From the NCBI RefSeq assembly GCF_002979555.1, contig NZ_PCOZ01000007.1:78539-142538 (forward strand): a stretch of 64,000 nucleotides of DNA, read 5' to 3'. The notes below the pieces were generated by a model that had not been told where the DNA came from, ran no database searches, and saw nothing but the letters and a program-made list of their open reading frames with translations. This document shows positions 12,112 through 21,487 of this stretch, one piece after another (position 1 is the first letter of the stretch; each line of letters opens with the position of its first letter). A program made the position numbers and the translations under genes. Source of the DNA: Pseudomonas sp. MYb60 (GTDB lineage: Bacteria > Pseudomonadota > Gammaproteobacteria > Pseudomonadales > Pseudomonadaceae).

Positions 12112-13278
12112 ATGTTCCGTTATTTCGAGCAACTCAGTTCGCGTATCGCCGCACCGTTCATGGCCGAAACCTCGCGTAACAGCAAGGTATGGCAGTGCCG
12201 TTGCGGCCAGTCGCTGTTTTTTCGCAACAGCCAATGCCTGGCCTGCCAGGCGCTGTTGGGCTATCAACCCCAACAAAGTCGACTTGCTTCCCTGCAACCC
12301 GGCCCCGTCGAAGGCACCTGGCTGCAAGACGGCAACCTCGACGCCGGCGCTTTCCGTCGCTGTGCCAACCTCGACACCCCGGCTGCCTGCAACTGGCTGA
12401 TCCCAGCCCACAGCACCGCGCCGCTGTGCGTGGCGTGCAGCCTCAACCGCACCATCCCCGACCTGTCGATTGCAGAAAACCACGAACGCTGGCGCAAGGT
12501 GGAAACCGCCAAGCGCCGCCTGGTGGCGCAACTCATCAGCCTCGGCCTGCAAGTGGTGCCCAAGACGGTCGACGAGGACACCGGGCTGGCCTTCGATTTC
12601 GTCGGCATCGACCTGGAAGGCAACGCCCCCATGACCGGTCACGCCAACGGCCTGATCACCCTCGACATCAAGGAAGCCGACGACGCCCACCGCGAGAAAG
12701 TCCGCGTACAGATGCGTGAACCCTATCGCACCTTGCTCGGCCACTTTCGCCACGAGGTCGGCCATTACTACTGGGATCGCCTGGTCACATATACCCACTG
12801 GATCGAACCGTTTCGCGGCCTGTTCGGCGACGAACGCGCCAGCTACGCCGACGCCCTCGACCAGCACTACCAGAACGGCCCGCGCCCCGATTGGCAGCAA
12901 ACCTGCGTCAGCGCCTACGCCACCATGCACCCTTGGGAAGACTGGGCCGAGACCTGGGCCCATTACCTGCACATGATGGACGCCGTCGACACCGCCCTGG
13001 GCTTCGGCATGAGCGCCCGCGAGATGGACCTGGACTACCAGCCGTTCCCCCTTACCACGCTCTACGATCCCGAACACCCCGGCGGCCCGGCGTTTCTGTC
13101 ATTCGTCAACGCCTGGATCGAGCTGGCCGGCATGCTCAACGAGCTGTCACGCAGTATGGGCCAGCCGGATTTCTACCCCTTCGTACTGCCCCCGGCGGTG
13201 ATTGCCAAACTGCACTTCGTCCACCTGGTCATTCAGGAGGAGGGCGGCAGGGCGGATGAGGTGGTACAGGCGCAGTAA
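12112..13278 (+). CDS. Zinc-ribbon putative zinc metallopeptidase (Peptidase_Mx-like)
   Basis: A 388-residue protein with no signal peptide. An N-terminal zinc ribbon has CRCGQ and CLACQ at about residues 24-46. A second Cys group follows (RRCAN, then CVACSLN). The catalytic HExxH appears as HEVGH within HFRHEVGHYYWD near residue 209. A downstream acidic and aromatic stretch (WEDWAETWAHYLHMMD) could supply the third zinc ligand. The layout matches the family annotated as putative zinc-binding metallopeptidases. Its substrate is unknown. The ribosome-binding site GGGAGAG is well placed before the ATG. Confidence 0.8.
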   Translation: MFRYFEQLSSRIAAPFMAETSRNSKVWQCRCGQSLFFRNSQCLACQALLGYQPQQSRLASLQPGPVEGTWLQDGNLDAGAFRRCANLDTPAACNWLIPAHSTAPLCVACSLNRTIPDLSIAENHERWRKVETAKRRLVAQLISLGLQVVPKTVDEDTGLAFDFVGIDLEGNAPMTGHANGLITLDIKEADDAHREKVRVQMREPYRTLLGHFRHEVGHYYWDRLVTYTHWIEPFRGLFGDERASYADALDQHYQNGPRPDWQQTCVSAYATMHPWEDWAETWAHYLHMMDAVDTALGFGMSAREMDLDYQPFPLTTLYDPEHPGGPAFLSFVNAWIELAGMLNELSRSMGQPDFYPFVLPPAVIAKLHFVHLVIQEEGGRADEVVQAQ

Positions 13279-13288
13279 TCCGCCTTGG

Positions 13289-13375
13289 GTGGGAACTGAC
13301 TTGCCTGCGATGGCATCACCTCGATAGCTCAGGCAGACCGAGTTGCCGGCATCGCGGGCAAGCGCGTCTCCCACA
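13289..13375. repeat. Imperfect inverted REP-like pair
   Basis: A copy reading GTGGGAACTGACTTGCCTGC (13289 on) faces an imperfect inverse ending CGCGTCTCCCACA at 13375, with CTTGCCTGCGATGGC-type cores. This is a different palindrome family from the GGGGGCTTGCCCCC copies elsewhere in the window. Confidence 0.6.
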
Positions 13376-13447
13376 GGGTTCTATGGCGCTCCCACAGGCG
13401 CGGACAAGTGCTTGAGCCCCTTCATATTTTTTATCCGGCCCCAACGG

Positions 13448-13475
13448 TTGTAACTTCCGATGAGATCGGTACAAT
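13448..13475 (+). promoter_or_regulatory. Promoter of the SRP RNA gene
   Basis: TTGTAA (13448-13453) and TACAAT (13470-13475) are separated by 16 bp. The expected start near 13482 leaves a leader of about 25 nt ahead of the mature RNA end, similar to the leader that RNase P removes from E. coli 4.5S RNA. Confidence 0.7.
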
Positions 13476-13507
13476 GGCCCCGCTTGCCGAGAGGCAGGCG
13501 TCGTTAT

Positions 13508-13617
13508 GGTGACCCCATCGGTCCCCCCGCAACGATTACCCGTGAACCTGGTCAGAGCCGGAAGGCAGCAGCCACAGCGGGAACATTGTGTGCCGGGGTG
13601 TGGCTGGTGGGGTTGCC
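13508..13617 (+). ncRNA. ffs: 4.5S signal recognition particle RNA
   Basis: The conserved SRP apical region is present: GGTCAGAGCCGGAAGGCAGC (13550-13569) followed by AGCCACAGCGGG. The ends pair into the long hairpin: GGTGACCCCAT at the 5' side with GTGGGGTTGCC at the 3' side, allowing G-U pairs. The RNA binds Ffh to target nascent membrane proteins. Exact ends are inferred from this base pairing. Confidence 0.93.
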
Positions 13618-13740
13618 TCCATAACGCTATTCCTTGCAACACCTCTTCTCAAAATCAATTCAAAAAATGCTTTCAAGCCATCTGCCATCGGGCAGTCCAT
13701 GGCGGCATACTCCAGTGCCTGGCATTCGGAGACAGTACAC

Positions 13741-14160
13741 GTGGAAAAAGTCGACGACCTCACTCGCGAAAAGCTGCGGGAGTGGCAAATGCGCCGCCTG
13801 GAGATCAAGGACCGCATTCAATCGCACCCGGAACAGACCCTGGAGTTGGCGAGGGTGCTGGACCTGATGGACGACGAGCACGCAGAAATCCTCAGCCAGG
13901 CAGAAATGATCCGCGCCCAGGCCCCGGCCGCGCCTGTCGAACCGACGCCGGCCGCGCTGACCGGCGCGTACGCACTGCAGCTGCAGGTGGCCGCGCAGAG
14001 CATCGATGACTTGCGCCGTCTGTTCGACATGGCGGTCTTCGAGCTTCAGCAGCAAATCAACGCAGCGGCAAGCTCGGCTGAGCCACGCCGCTACCCCGGC
14101 GGCATGTCGGGTTCATTGGGTGAATATCGCTTTGAAGTGGGTGTCCATGGCGACGCCTGA
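13741..14160 (+). CDS. Small helical protein of unknown function
   Basis: A 139-residue soluble protein with no signal peptide and no cysteines. It is rich in charged and hydrophobic heptad-like stretches (EKLREWQMRRLEIKDRI; LARVLDLMDDEHAEIL; a C-terminal IDDLRRLFDMAVFELQQQI), suggesting helical hairpins or a coiled coil, with a short Pro/Ala-rich linker near residue 65. The GTG start has a GGAG box 9 nt upstream; an in-frame ATG at 13699 has none. It is followed 38 bp later by the SF1 ATPase on the same strand and is probably its operon partner. I do not recognise a family. Confidence 0.65.
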   Translation: MEKVDDLTREKLREWQMRRLEIKDRIQSHPEQTLELARVLDLMDDEHAEILSQAEMIRAQAPAAPVEPTPAALTGAYALQLQVAAQSIDDLRRLFDMAVFELQQQINAAASSAEPRRYPGGMSGSLGEYRFEVGVHGDA

Positions 14161-14198
14161 CGCCAACGACCCCGGCCAACCCCTGGCTGCGAGGACTT

Positions 14199-16148
14199 AT
14201 GCAACCGGAACATTTTGACCTGGCCAGCCCGGTTTTCCTGCCGGTCACCGAAGACACCTGCACGGCGCTGCTGACTGCCGACGGCGCCCAGGCTCTGGCC
14301 GGCCTGACGGACCCCGAGCTGGCGGCGGTGCTGGTCATCCAGCACCTGGCCCAGGCTGCCGAACAGGACCTGACCTGCACGGCCGCCGAGCGCATCCTGG
14401 TCAAGCTGATCGGTTGGGCGGTCGACTCTCCCGCGGCGTTGCTGCCGGAAGCGCAGAGGCTGTTCGACCCACGCAAGTTGTACTTCGGCTTCAATGCGCT
14501 CAAGACCGTCAACCTGCGCCTGCTACGGGCTGAAGAAGTCGCGGCGCGGGATTACCTGCTGCCCACCGGCAAATGGGATATCGGCTACAAGGTTCGCCAC
14601 CTGCGCAGCAACGACCCGTTCAGCCAGCAGATGATCACCCCACGGCACCGCGAGCGCTGGCTCAGCCCGGCGCAAGACAAGCTGCTGCGCACCTTTCGCG
14701 CCAACCTCAACGAAGACTTGCACGTCCAGGGCTATGCGGGCATTGGCAAGAGCCACTTGCTCGGCGCGCTGATGGAGTGCCTGCGCCCCGAAAAGACCTT
14801 GGTGCTCGCACGCACCGGCGCCAAGTTGGCAACGCTGCGCGAGCGCATGGGCCTGGCCCGGGATGGCAAGGCCGGTTCGACGTTCGCCGCATTCGCCAAG
14901 GCGTTGTTGCAGGGCCCCCGGCCACCGGTTGCGAACACCGCCGCGCGGTTGCCGGGCAAGCAGGCGGTGGCGCAGACCCTGGATATCCACGGTTGGCGCG
15001 GCCACGATGGCCCGGCGGCGCTGGAGGTGTGCCTCAAGGTGCTCGAACGTTATTGCCACTCCAGTCATACCAGCCTGTCTTCCCGGCATTTGCCGCATTT
15101 CAAGCAGGCCTTGTCGAGCCTGGATGCTCAGGTGTTACTGGAGTATTCAAGCCGGCTATGGACCTACCTCGAGCGCAACCCCCAATGGGCCGCGCAGACC
15201 GGCTTTGCCACGCTCTGGCTGATCAAGCAGGCGAGCCTTGCCGGATGTGTGGTGCCGCCCCGTTATACCCATGTGCTGATCGACGAAAGCCAGGATATTC
15301 CGGCCTCGCTGCTGCAGATCATTGAGCGCGGTCGCCAGGTGCTGATCACCCTGGGCGATGAGTACCAATTGGCCACGGGTGAAATGGTCAGGCGCAAGCG
15401 CGAAGTCCGGCAAAGCGATATCAGTTATTCAGTACGGTCCGGGCGCAATGTCGAGCGCCTGGTCAACCCGCTGATCAGCGTGCACTCGGAAAAGAGCAAG
15501 ATCCCATTCGAAGGGGCGCGGGACGCCGACGTCGGCATTGAGCATTACCCACAAGGCTTCGTGCCGCCGGAAGGCTGCGTGGTGTTGACCGCGTCCCATT
15601 GGGACACCATGAAATGGGCCATCCAGTTGCAACAGGCCCATTGCCCGTTTGGCTTGGCGGATGCCGCTGCGCAGCAGGACCTGCAACGCTTCATGACCAG
15701 CGTGATCGCGCTGTTCAAGCCCGACTTCTACAGCAACGAGCACAACGACACAGGCCCGCACGCGTACTTCCGCGATTTGGACGACTGGCGGCAAGTACAA
15801 GAGGCCTGCCAGTTCGATGAATCGTTCTTGTGGGTAGAGAGTCAGCTGGAAAACGGCTTCAACGTCGCCGATATCACCCGTTTGAACCGCCTCAGCGGCG
15901 TGCCCGGCAAGCGCTGCGTGTTGATGCTGGCCGAAGAGGCGGGCGGCATGGAGTTCGATCGGGTGCTGTTGACCCCCGAATTGCTGAGCAACGTGCCGTT
16001 CAAAGACGCCTACGCCTTCGATCAGCGATTGTGTGCCGTGTACATCGCGATATCGCGGGCCACATTGCAGCTGTACCTGCCTTACGACGTGGTGGAGTGG
16101 ATCGATTACCACACGTCCCGGGCATTCCGGGAATCCCATGGCTACTGA
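14199..16148 (+). CDS. UvrD-like superfamily 1 ATPase/helicase
   Basis: A 649-residue protein. A unique N-terminal region of about 180 residues precedes a Walker A, GYAGIGKSHLL. Further SF1A-like motifs follow: HVLIDESQDI (motif II), LITLGDEYQLATG (motif III), YSVRSGRNVERLVNP (motif IV-like) and, near the C-terminus, VYIAISRATLQLYLP (motif VI, with the conserved Arg). Thus it is an ATPase of the UvrD/Rep type but with a non-standard N-terminus and a short 2B region. The ribosome-binding site GCGAGG precedes the ATG. Its stop overlaps the convergent solute-binding-like gene by 7 bp. A role in nucleic-acid repair or defence is possible, but nothing in the sequence decides it. Confidence 0.8.
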   Translation: MQPEHFDLASPVFLPVTEDTCTALLTADGAQALAGLTDPELAAVLVIQHLAQAAEQDLTCTAAERILVKLIGWAVDSPAALLPEAQRLFDPRKLYFGFNALKTVNLRLLRAEEVAARDYLLPTGKWDIGYKVRHLRSNDPFSQQMITPRHRERWLSPAQDKLLRTFRANLNEDLHVQGYAGIGKSHLLGALMECLRPEKTLVLARTGAKLATLRERMGLARDGKAGSTFAAFAKALLQGPRPPVANTAARLPGKQAVAQTLDIHGWRGHDGPAALEVCLKVLERYCHSSHTSLSSRHLPHFKQALSSLDAQVLLEYSSRLWTYLERNPQWAAQTGFATLWLIKQASLAGCVVPPRYTHVLIDESQDIPASLLQIIERGRQVLITLGDEYQLATGEMVRRKREVRQSDISYSVRSGRNVERLVNPLISVHSEKSKIPFEGARDADVGIEHYPQGFVPPEGCVVLTASHWDTMKWAIQLQQAHCPFGLADAAAQQDLQRFMTSVIALFKPDFYSNEHNDTGPHAYFRDLDDWRQVQEACQFDESFLWVESQLENGFNVADITRLNRLSGVPGKRCVLMLAEEAGGMEFDRVLLTPELLSNVPFKDAYAFDQRLCAVYIAISRATLQLYLPYDVVEWIDYHTSRAFRESHGY

Positions 16149-16906
16149 TCGGCTTGCTCCACGACCCTAGACGCCTCGCCGGTGTACAACTGAATGAGGT
16201 CGTCGATTTCCCCGGACATTTTCATCCTCAGCAGCGTGCGCAGAATGCGCTGCACCGGCACATTCGGGTCGTTGCGTACGGTGCAGCCCAGGTTTTGCTC
16301 TTCGATGACGGCGACTTTATGCAGGCGCCGTCCGGGGGGCAGGTGGTGGTTGAAGCGGTCGAGGGTCCACTCATTGGTCACCGCATACTTGAAGCGCCCG
16401 GCCACGAGCTTTTGCAGCACCTGTTCTTCGCTGCGGGCATCGTCACGGGTCAGTTGGCCGCTGGCGAACAAGGGGTCGAGGGTGGCATAGCGATAATTGA
16501 GCACTGTGCCGATCGACTGGGGGGCGAGGGTGGTCACCTGGATCGCCTGCACCGGCACATGGGTGCTGACCAGCAGGTTGCGCTGCACCAGCAGCGGCAC
16601 GCTCCAGGTGTAGTCGCCGGACAGGTTGTCGACCCAGGCCTGGGCGACATAACAGCGCACATCAATGTCGCCGTGTTCCATGGCCGCTGAGATACGGGCC
16701 CGGGCCAGTACATGAAATTCGGCGGGTAAGCCGACCTGGGTGGCCAGGCTTAACATCAAGTCATACAAAATGCCCTGAGTGGGACGACCGTCCTGCAGGT
16801 GCATCATGGGCATCGCCCAACTGTCGGAAACCGAGAAGCGCAGCGGTGCGGGCGCTGCGAGGCTTGCCGTGGTGATCATCCATAAAGCGCCCAGGACTAC
16901 GCGCAT
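16142..16906 (-). CDS. Periplasmic solute-binding-like protein (SBP family 3)
   Basis: A 254-residue exported protein. The start MRVVLGALWM follows GGAGAGCAT and opens a signal peptide ending near ASLAAPAP. The mature part resembles family 3 amino-acid-binding proteins: LRFSVSDSWAMPMMHLQDG, then GILYDLMLSLATQVGLPAEF, and the two-lobe pattern continuing through QVTTLAPQSIGTVLNYRY. No transporter genes lie next to it. Orphan proteins of this kind may act as sensors or scavengers; the ligand is unknown. An in-frame ATG 11 codons upstream would put charged residues before the signal peptide and is less likely. Confidence 0.75.
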   Translation of the reverse strand: MRVVLGALWMITTASLAAPAPLRFSVSDSWAMPMMHLQDGRPTQGILYDLMLSLATQVGLPAEFHVLARARISAAMEHGDIDVRCYVAQAWVDNLSGDYTWSVPLLVQRNLLVSTHVPVQAIQVTTLAPQSIGTVLNYRYATLDPLFASGQLTRDDARSEEQVLQKLVAGRFKYAVTNEWTLDRFNHHLPPGRRLHKVAVIEEQNLGCTVRNDPNVPVQRILRTLLRMKMSGEIDDLIQLYTGEASRVVEQADQ

Positions 16907-17039
16907 ATGCTCTCCGGGTTCAGGCCTTTTTGGGGCCAATCACAAGAGCTTAGTCAGATTAGGCGAGCATGCCGGATGCAATTTCCCCCTTGCTCCGCTA
17001 GCATTACCGGCTTCCGCTTCCCAGTTGCGACGGTTTTCG

Positions 17040-19085
17040 ATGAGTTATCAGGTTCTTGCACGTAAATGGCGTCCGCGCTCGTTCCGCGAAATGGTCGGCC
17101 AGACCCATGTGCTCAAGGCTCTGATCAATGCCTTGGACAGCCAGCGGCTGCACCACGCCTACCTGTTCACCGGTACCCGTGGGGTGGGCAAGACCACCAT
17201 TGCGCGCATCATCGCCAAATGCCTGAACTGTGAAACCGGTATCACTTCGACGCCCTGCGGCACCTGCTCGGTGTGCAAGGAAATCGACGAAGGGCGTTTC
17301 GTCGACCTGATCGAGATCGACGCCGCGAGCCGCACCAAGGTCGAAGACACCCGCGAGTTGCTGGACAACGTGCAGTACGCGCCGAGCCGTGGCCGCTTCA
17401 AGGTCTACCTGATCGACGAAGTGCACATGCTTTCCAGTCATTCCTTCAACGCACTGTTGAAAACCCTGGAAGAGCCGCCGCCCTACGTCAAATTCATCCT
17501 GGCCACCACCGACCCGCAGAAACTGCCTGCGACCATTCTGTCGCGATGCCTGCAGTTTTCCCTGAAAAACATGACCCCTGAGCGCGTGGTCGAGCATTTG
17601 ACCCACGTGCTGGGCGTCGAGAACGTACCGTTCGAAGATGACGCGCTGTGGCTGCTCGGCCGCGCCGCCGATGGTTCGATGCGTGATGCCATGAGCCTCA
17701 CCGACCAGGCCATCGCCTTCGGTGAAGGCAAGGTACTGGCTGCGGATGTGCGCGCCATGCTCGGCACCCTCGACCACGGCCAGGTGTTCGATGTGCTGCA
17801 CGCGCTGATCGAAGGCGACGCCAAGGCGTTGCTCGAAGCCGTACGCCATCTGTCGGAGCAAGGGCCGGACTGGAACGGCGTGCTCTCGGAAATCCTCAAT
17901 GTGCTGCACCGCGTTGCCATCGCCCAGGCCTTGCCGGAAGGCGTCGACAACGGCCATGGCGACCGCGACCGCGTGTTGGCCCTGGCCCAGGCACTGCCGG
18001 CCGAAGACGTGCAGTTCTATTACCAGATGGGTCTGATCGGTCGCCGCGACCTGCCACTGGCGCCGGACCCGCGTGGTGGCTTCGAAATGGTGCTGCTGCG
18101 GATGCTGGCGTTCCGGCCCGCCGATACGGCCGACGCGCCGAGACAGCCGCTAAAGCCAGTGGGGATCAGCCAGGCCACAGTTGATTCCGCCAAACCAGTG
18201 GCTGGCGCGACGGTCGTCGTGCCAGTGGTTGCTGCGCCTGCGCCGATTGCGCCGGTGCCCGAGCCTGTTGTCGCTGCACCCGTGGTCGAGCCGGAACCTG
18301 TTGTCGCGCCTGAGCCGGTCGTCGACCTGCCTTGGAATGATCCGGTAGAGGTTGAAGTCGACGCTGAGCAGGCGCCCGCCGTTGAGCCCGTGCTGGAAAC
18401 CCTCGGTGAGCAACCCGAACTGACGCCCATGCCTACGCCGACGCCGGACAGCGTGGTACCGGATGCGCCCGAGTGGGTCTCGGCGCCGGTGCCTGAGCCG
18501 ACCGTCGCCCAGGTGGAAGCAGCTGTTCCGGGTATCGATGACGATGAACCGCCGCTGGACGAAGACTACATCGAGCCGGACATGGATTCGGCTTACAGCT
18601 ACCTGGACGACCTGGCCAGCGAACACGCTGCCGAGCCGGCCCCCGAGCCCGAGCCGGAACCCGCCGCAGCGCCGGCCACCGGCCTGGCCCTGCAGTGGCT
18701 GGAATTGTTCCCGAAACTGCCGATCTCCGGCATGACCGGCAGCATCGCCGCCAACTGCACGCTTATTTCCGTCGACGGCGACCACTGGCTGTTGCACCTG
18801 GACCCGGCCCACAGCGCCCTGTTCAACGCGACCCAGCAACGTCGCCTGAATGACGCACTGAACCAGTATCATGAGCGCACGCTGACCATCACCATCGAGC
18901 TGGTCAAGCCAGAGCAGGAAACCCCGGCCCAGGCCGCGACCCGCCGGCGTATCAACCGCCAGCGCGAGGCGGAGGATTCGATCCACGCCGATCCGCTCAT
19001 CCAGCAAATGATGCAACAGTTCGGTGCGGTCGTCCGCCACGATACAATTGAACCTGTCGAAGCCCCGGTGCCCCAGGCGTCCTGA
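17040..19085 (+). CDS. dnaX: DNA polymerase III subunit tau/gamma
   Basis: A 681-residue clamp-loader subunit. The start MSYQVLARKWRPRSF is the conserved N-terminus. Walker A is GTRGVGKT (residues 45-52), and the zinc-binding cysteines are C64, C73, C76 and C79. Walker B is LIDEVHMLS and the SRC sensor is ATILSRCLQF. Domain III is followed by a long Pro/Val/Glu-rich linker (about 390-560), then the tau-specific domain that binds DnaE and DnaB. I see no A-AAA-AAG slippery heptamer of the E. coli kind in the gene. Next to ybaB and recR as in many gammaproteobacteria. Confidence 0.96.
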   Translation: MSYQVLARKWRPRSFREMVGQTHVLKALINALDSQRLHHAYLFTGTRGVGKTTIARIIAKCLNCETGITSTPCGTCSVCKEIDEGRFVDLIEIDAASRTKVEDTRELLDNVQYAPSRGRFKVYLIDEVHMLSSHSFNALLKTLEEPPPYVKFILATTDPQKLPATILSRCLQFSLKNMTPERVVEHLTHVLGVENVPFEDDALWLLGRAADGSMRDAMSLTDQAIAFGEGKVLAADVRAMLGTLDHGQVFDVLHALIEGDAKALLEAVRHLSEQGPDWNGVLSEILNVLHRVAIAQALPEGVDNGHGDRDRVLALAQALPAEDVQFYYQMGLIGRRDLPLAPDPRGGFEMVLLRMLAFRPADTADAPRQPLKPVGISQATVDSAKPVAGATVVVPVVAAPAPIAPVPEPVVAAPVVEPEPVVAPEPVVDLPWNDPVEVEVDAEQAPAVEPVLETLGEQPELTPMPTPTPDSVVPDAPEWVSAPVPEPTVAQVEAAVPGIDDDEPPLDEDYIEPDMDSAYSYLDDLASEHAAEPAPEPEPEPAAAPATGLALQWLELFPKLPISGMTGSIAANCTLISVDGDHWLLHLDPAHSALFNATQQRRLNDALNQYHERTLTITIELVKPEQETPAQAATRRRINRQREAEDSIHADPLIQQMMQQFGAVVRHDTIEPVEAPVPQAS

Positions 19086-19128
19086 CACCGGGCTACTCAC
19101 TTGATCCACGTACTTTGAGGGAATTCCC

Positions 19129-19467
19129 ATGATGAAAGGTGGCATGGCCGGCCTGATGAAGCAGGCACAGCAGATGCAGGAAAAGATGGCCAAGATGCAG
19201 GAAGAACTGGCCAACGCCGAAGTCACCGGTAAAGCCGGTGGCGATATGGTCAGCGTGGTGATGACCGGTCGTCACGACATCAAGCGCGTGAGCATCGACC
19301 CAAGCGTGCTGCCAGGCGTGGGTGAAGATGACCTGGAAATGCTCGAAGCGTTGTTCGCCGCCGCCGTCAACGACGCCGTGCGCAAGATCGAAGCCAACAG
19401 CCAGGAAAAAATGGGCGGCGTGACCGCTGGCATGCAATTGCCGCCGGGCATGAAGCTGCCGTTCTGA
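19129..19467 (+). CDS. ybaB: YbaB/EbfC nucleoid-associated protein
   Basis: A 112-residue dimeric DNA-binding protein of the YbaB/EbfC family. It starts [20 protein letters not shown], the typical Met/Gln-rich first helix, and ends in the Gly/Pro-rich tail [14 protein letters not shown] box sits before the first ATG. It follows dnaX by 43 bp and ends at a strong terminator, so dnaX-ybaB form one unit. In enterobacteria recR follows directly; here an oxidoreductase gene intervenes. Confidence 0.95.
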
Positions 19468-19490
19468 TCGGCGAGCGTTAGCTAGACTCG

Positions 19491-19522
19491 AATGCCAGGC
19501 CTCAGTGCCTGGCATTTTTTTT
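19491..19522 (+). terminator. Intrinsic terminator after ybaB
   Basis: AATGCCAGGC and GCCTGGCATT form a perfect 10-bp stem with a 6-nt loop, followed by a run of eight T. It lies about 24 bp past the ybaB stop. Confidence 0.9.
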
Positions 19523-19657
19523 GCGCGCGCCGCGACCCAAGTAGGATCTGGCTTGCCTGCGAGGCATTCACTTCGGTGCTGTCGATAAAACATCGAACCC
19601 CAACCGTTCTATCATGGTCTGCACCCTATACCGATGGATTTGTAAAAGGAGCCCCTG

Positions 19658-20692
19658 ATGCCTCAAGAACCGATTCTCAACCAGCGCATTGTCCTGGTCT
19701 CACGCCCACAGGGTGCGCCCACCCCGGAAAACTTCCGCCTGGAGCGGGTAAACCTGCCAGAGCTGGCGGACGGCCAGGTGTTGCTGAAAACGTTGTACCT
19801 GTCCCTCGACCCCTACATGCGCGGGCGCATGAGCGACGCACCTTCCTACGCCGCACCCGTCGAAATCGACGAAGTGATGACCGGCGGGGCGGTCAGCCGT
19901 ATCGAACAATCGCGTAATCCAAAGTACGCCGTGGGTGACCTGGTGGTCGGTGCCACCGGCTGGCAGAGCCACAGCATTTCCGATGGCACCAACCTGATCC
20001 CGGTGCCTAAAGGTCTGGCCAGCCCTTCCATGGCCCTGGGCGTGCTGGGCATGCCCGGCATGACGGCCTACATGGGCCTGATGGACATCGGCCAGCCGAA
20101 GGCCGGCGAAACGTTGGTAGTCGCGGCGGCATCCGGTGCCGTGGGCTCGGTGGTGGGGCAGGTGGCCAAGCTCAAGGGCCTGCGTGTGGTAGGCATCGCC
20201 GGCGGCGCGGACAAGTGTCGCTACGTGGTGGAGGAGCTGGGCTTCGACGCCTGTGTCGACCACAAGAGCGCCGATTTCGCCAATGAACTGGCCCTGGCCT
20301 GCTTCAAGGGCGTCGACATCTACTTCGAGAACGTCGGCGGCAAAGTGTTCGACGCGGTGGTACCGCTGCTCAACCCCAGGGCGCGCATTCCCTTGTGTGG
20401 GCTGATTGCCGGTTATAACGCCCATGAGGCGCCCAGTGGTCCTGACCGCCTGCCAGCGCTGCAACGTACCCTGCTGACCAAGCGCGTACGCATCCAGGGC
20501 TTTATCGTGTTCGACGACTACGGTGACCGCCAGCCTGAGTTCATCAGCGCCATGGCGCCGTGGGTGCGCGAGGGCAAGGTCAAATTCCGCGAAGACGTCG
20601 TGGATGGCCTGGAGCAGGCGCCCGAAGCGTTTATCGGTTTGCTCGAAGGGCGCAACTTCGGCAAGTTGGTGGTGCGCGTCGCACAGGATTGA
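19658..20692 (+). CDS. NADP-dependent medium-chain oxidoreductase (CurA/YncB-like)
   Basis: A 344-residue zinc-independent MDR-superfamily enzyme. The N-terminal GroES-like fold includes LYLSLDPYMRGRM, typical of the leukotriene B4 dehydrogenase/CurA group. The nucleotide-binding site is AASGAVGSVVGQVAK, followed by GIAGGADKCRYVVEELGFD. The zinc-ligand cysteines of alcohol dehydrogenases are absent. Members reduce the C=C bond of unsaturated aldehydes and ketones with NADPH; the natural substrate here is not evident. An AAGGAG box precedes the ATG. It sits between the ybaB terminator and recR, and may have its own promoter. Confidence 0.88.
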   Translation: MPQEPILNQRIVLVSRPQGAPTPENFRLERVNLPELADGQVLLKTLYLSLDPYMRGRMSDAPSYAAPVEIDEVMTGGAVSRIEQSRNPKYAVGDLVVGATGWQSHSISDGTNLIPVPKGLASPSMALGVLGMPGMTAYMGLMDIGQPKAGETLVVAAASGAVGSVVGQVAKLKGLRVVGIAGGADKCRYVVEELGFDACVDHKSADFANELALACFKGVDIYFENVGGKVFDAVVPLLNPRARIPLCGLIAGYNAHEAPSGPDRLPALQRTLLTKRVRIQGFIVFDDYGDRQPEFISAMAPWVREGKVKFREDVVDGLEQAPEAFIGLLEGRNFGKLVVRVAQD

Positions 20693-20758
20693 GCATTTGA
20701 CGCTTATCCGGGGCGCGGGTATAAACCGCGTCTCGTTGTTTTGTCGGACCCTTCGCCC

Positions 20759-21361
20759 ATGAGCTTCAGCCCCCTGATTCGCCAACTGATCGACGCCCTG
20801 CGCACTTTGCCGGGCGTCGGCCAGAAAACCGCCCAGCGCATGGCGCTGCAATTGCTGGAGCGTGATCGCAGCGGCGGCACCCGATTGGCCCAGGCCCTGA
20901 GCCAGGCCATGACCGGTGTGGGCCACTGCCGCCAGTGCCGCACGCTGACCGAAGAAGAACTGTGCCCCCAATGCGCCGACCCACGCCGCGACGATACGCT
21001 GCTGTGCGTAGTGGAAGGGCCGATGGACGTGTACGCGGTGGAGCAGACCGGCTATCGCGGCCGCTATTTCGTGCTCAAGGGCCACCTGTCACCGCTCGAC
21101 GGCCTAGGCCCGGAGGCCATTGGCATTCCGCAGTTGGTGGCACGTATTGAAGAGCAGGGCACGTTTACCGAAGTGATCCTGGCCACCAACCCGACAGTTG
21201 AAGGCGAGGCGACTGCCCATTACATCGCCCAACTGCTGAGCAACAAAGGCCTGATCACCTCACGCATCGCCCACGGCGTGCCGCTGGGTGGCGAGCTGGA
21301 ATTGGTGGATGGCGGGACGCTGGCGCATTCCTTCGCGGGTCGCAAGCCCATCGCGTTGTAA
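20759..21361 (+). CDS. recR: Recombination mediator protein RecR
   Basis: A 200-residue ring-forming protein that helps RecFO load RecA on gapped DNA. Helix-hairpin-helix [16 protein letters not shown] is followed by a four-Cys zinc finger (C57, C60, C69, C72) and a Toprim domain starting [15 protein letters not shown]. The start [10 protein letters not shown] gives the standard length of about 200; an upstream in-frame TTG would add only six residues. The gene ends just before an inverted REP pair that separates it from convergent apt. Confidence 0.96.
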   Translation: MSFSPLIRQLIDALRTLPGVGQKTAQRMALQLLERDRSGGTRLAQALSQAMTGVGHCRQCRTLTEEELCPQCADPRRDDTLLCVVEGPMDVYAVEQTGYRGRYFVLKGHLSPLDGLGPEAIGIPQLVARIEEQGTFTEVILATNPTVEGEATAHYIAQLLSNKGLITSRIAHGVPLGGELELVDGGTLAHSFAGRKPIAL

Positions 21362-21390
21362 AGTCAAAAGATTCAGTGGCTGACCCACCG

Positions 21391-21466
21391 CCATCGGGGG
21401 CAAGCTCCCTCCCACATTCCAAAAGATGTATTCGGTCAAGTGTGGGAGGGGGCTTGCCCCCGATGA
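21391..21466. repeat. Inverted REP pair (BIME) between recR and apt
   Basis: CATCGGGGGCAAGCTCCCTC (from 21392) faces its inverse ending GGGGGCTTGCCCCCGATG (to 21465). The two palindromes are separated by about 24 bp and lie between convergent genes, where they may stabilise or end both transcripts. Confidence 0.85.
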
Positions 21467-21487
21467 GGCCAGTACAGGCAACAAAAA

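Noticed and set aside
13588..13740. Upstream extension of the helical-protein frame to 13588
   Set aside because: It would overlap the SRP RNA gene and lacks a ribosome-binding site; the GTG at 13741 has one.
17040..19085. Programmed frameshift site in dnaX
   Set aside because: No A-AAA-AAG heptamer is seen in the gene; the only A-run of note (GAAAAACATG near 17563) is far too early for a gamma product.
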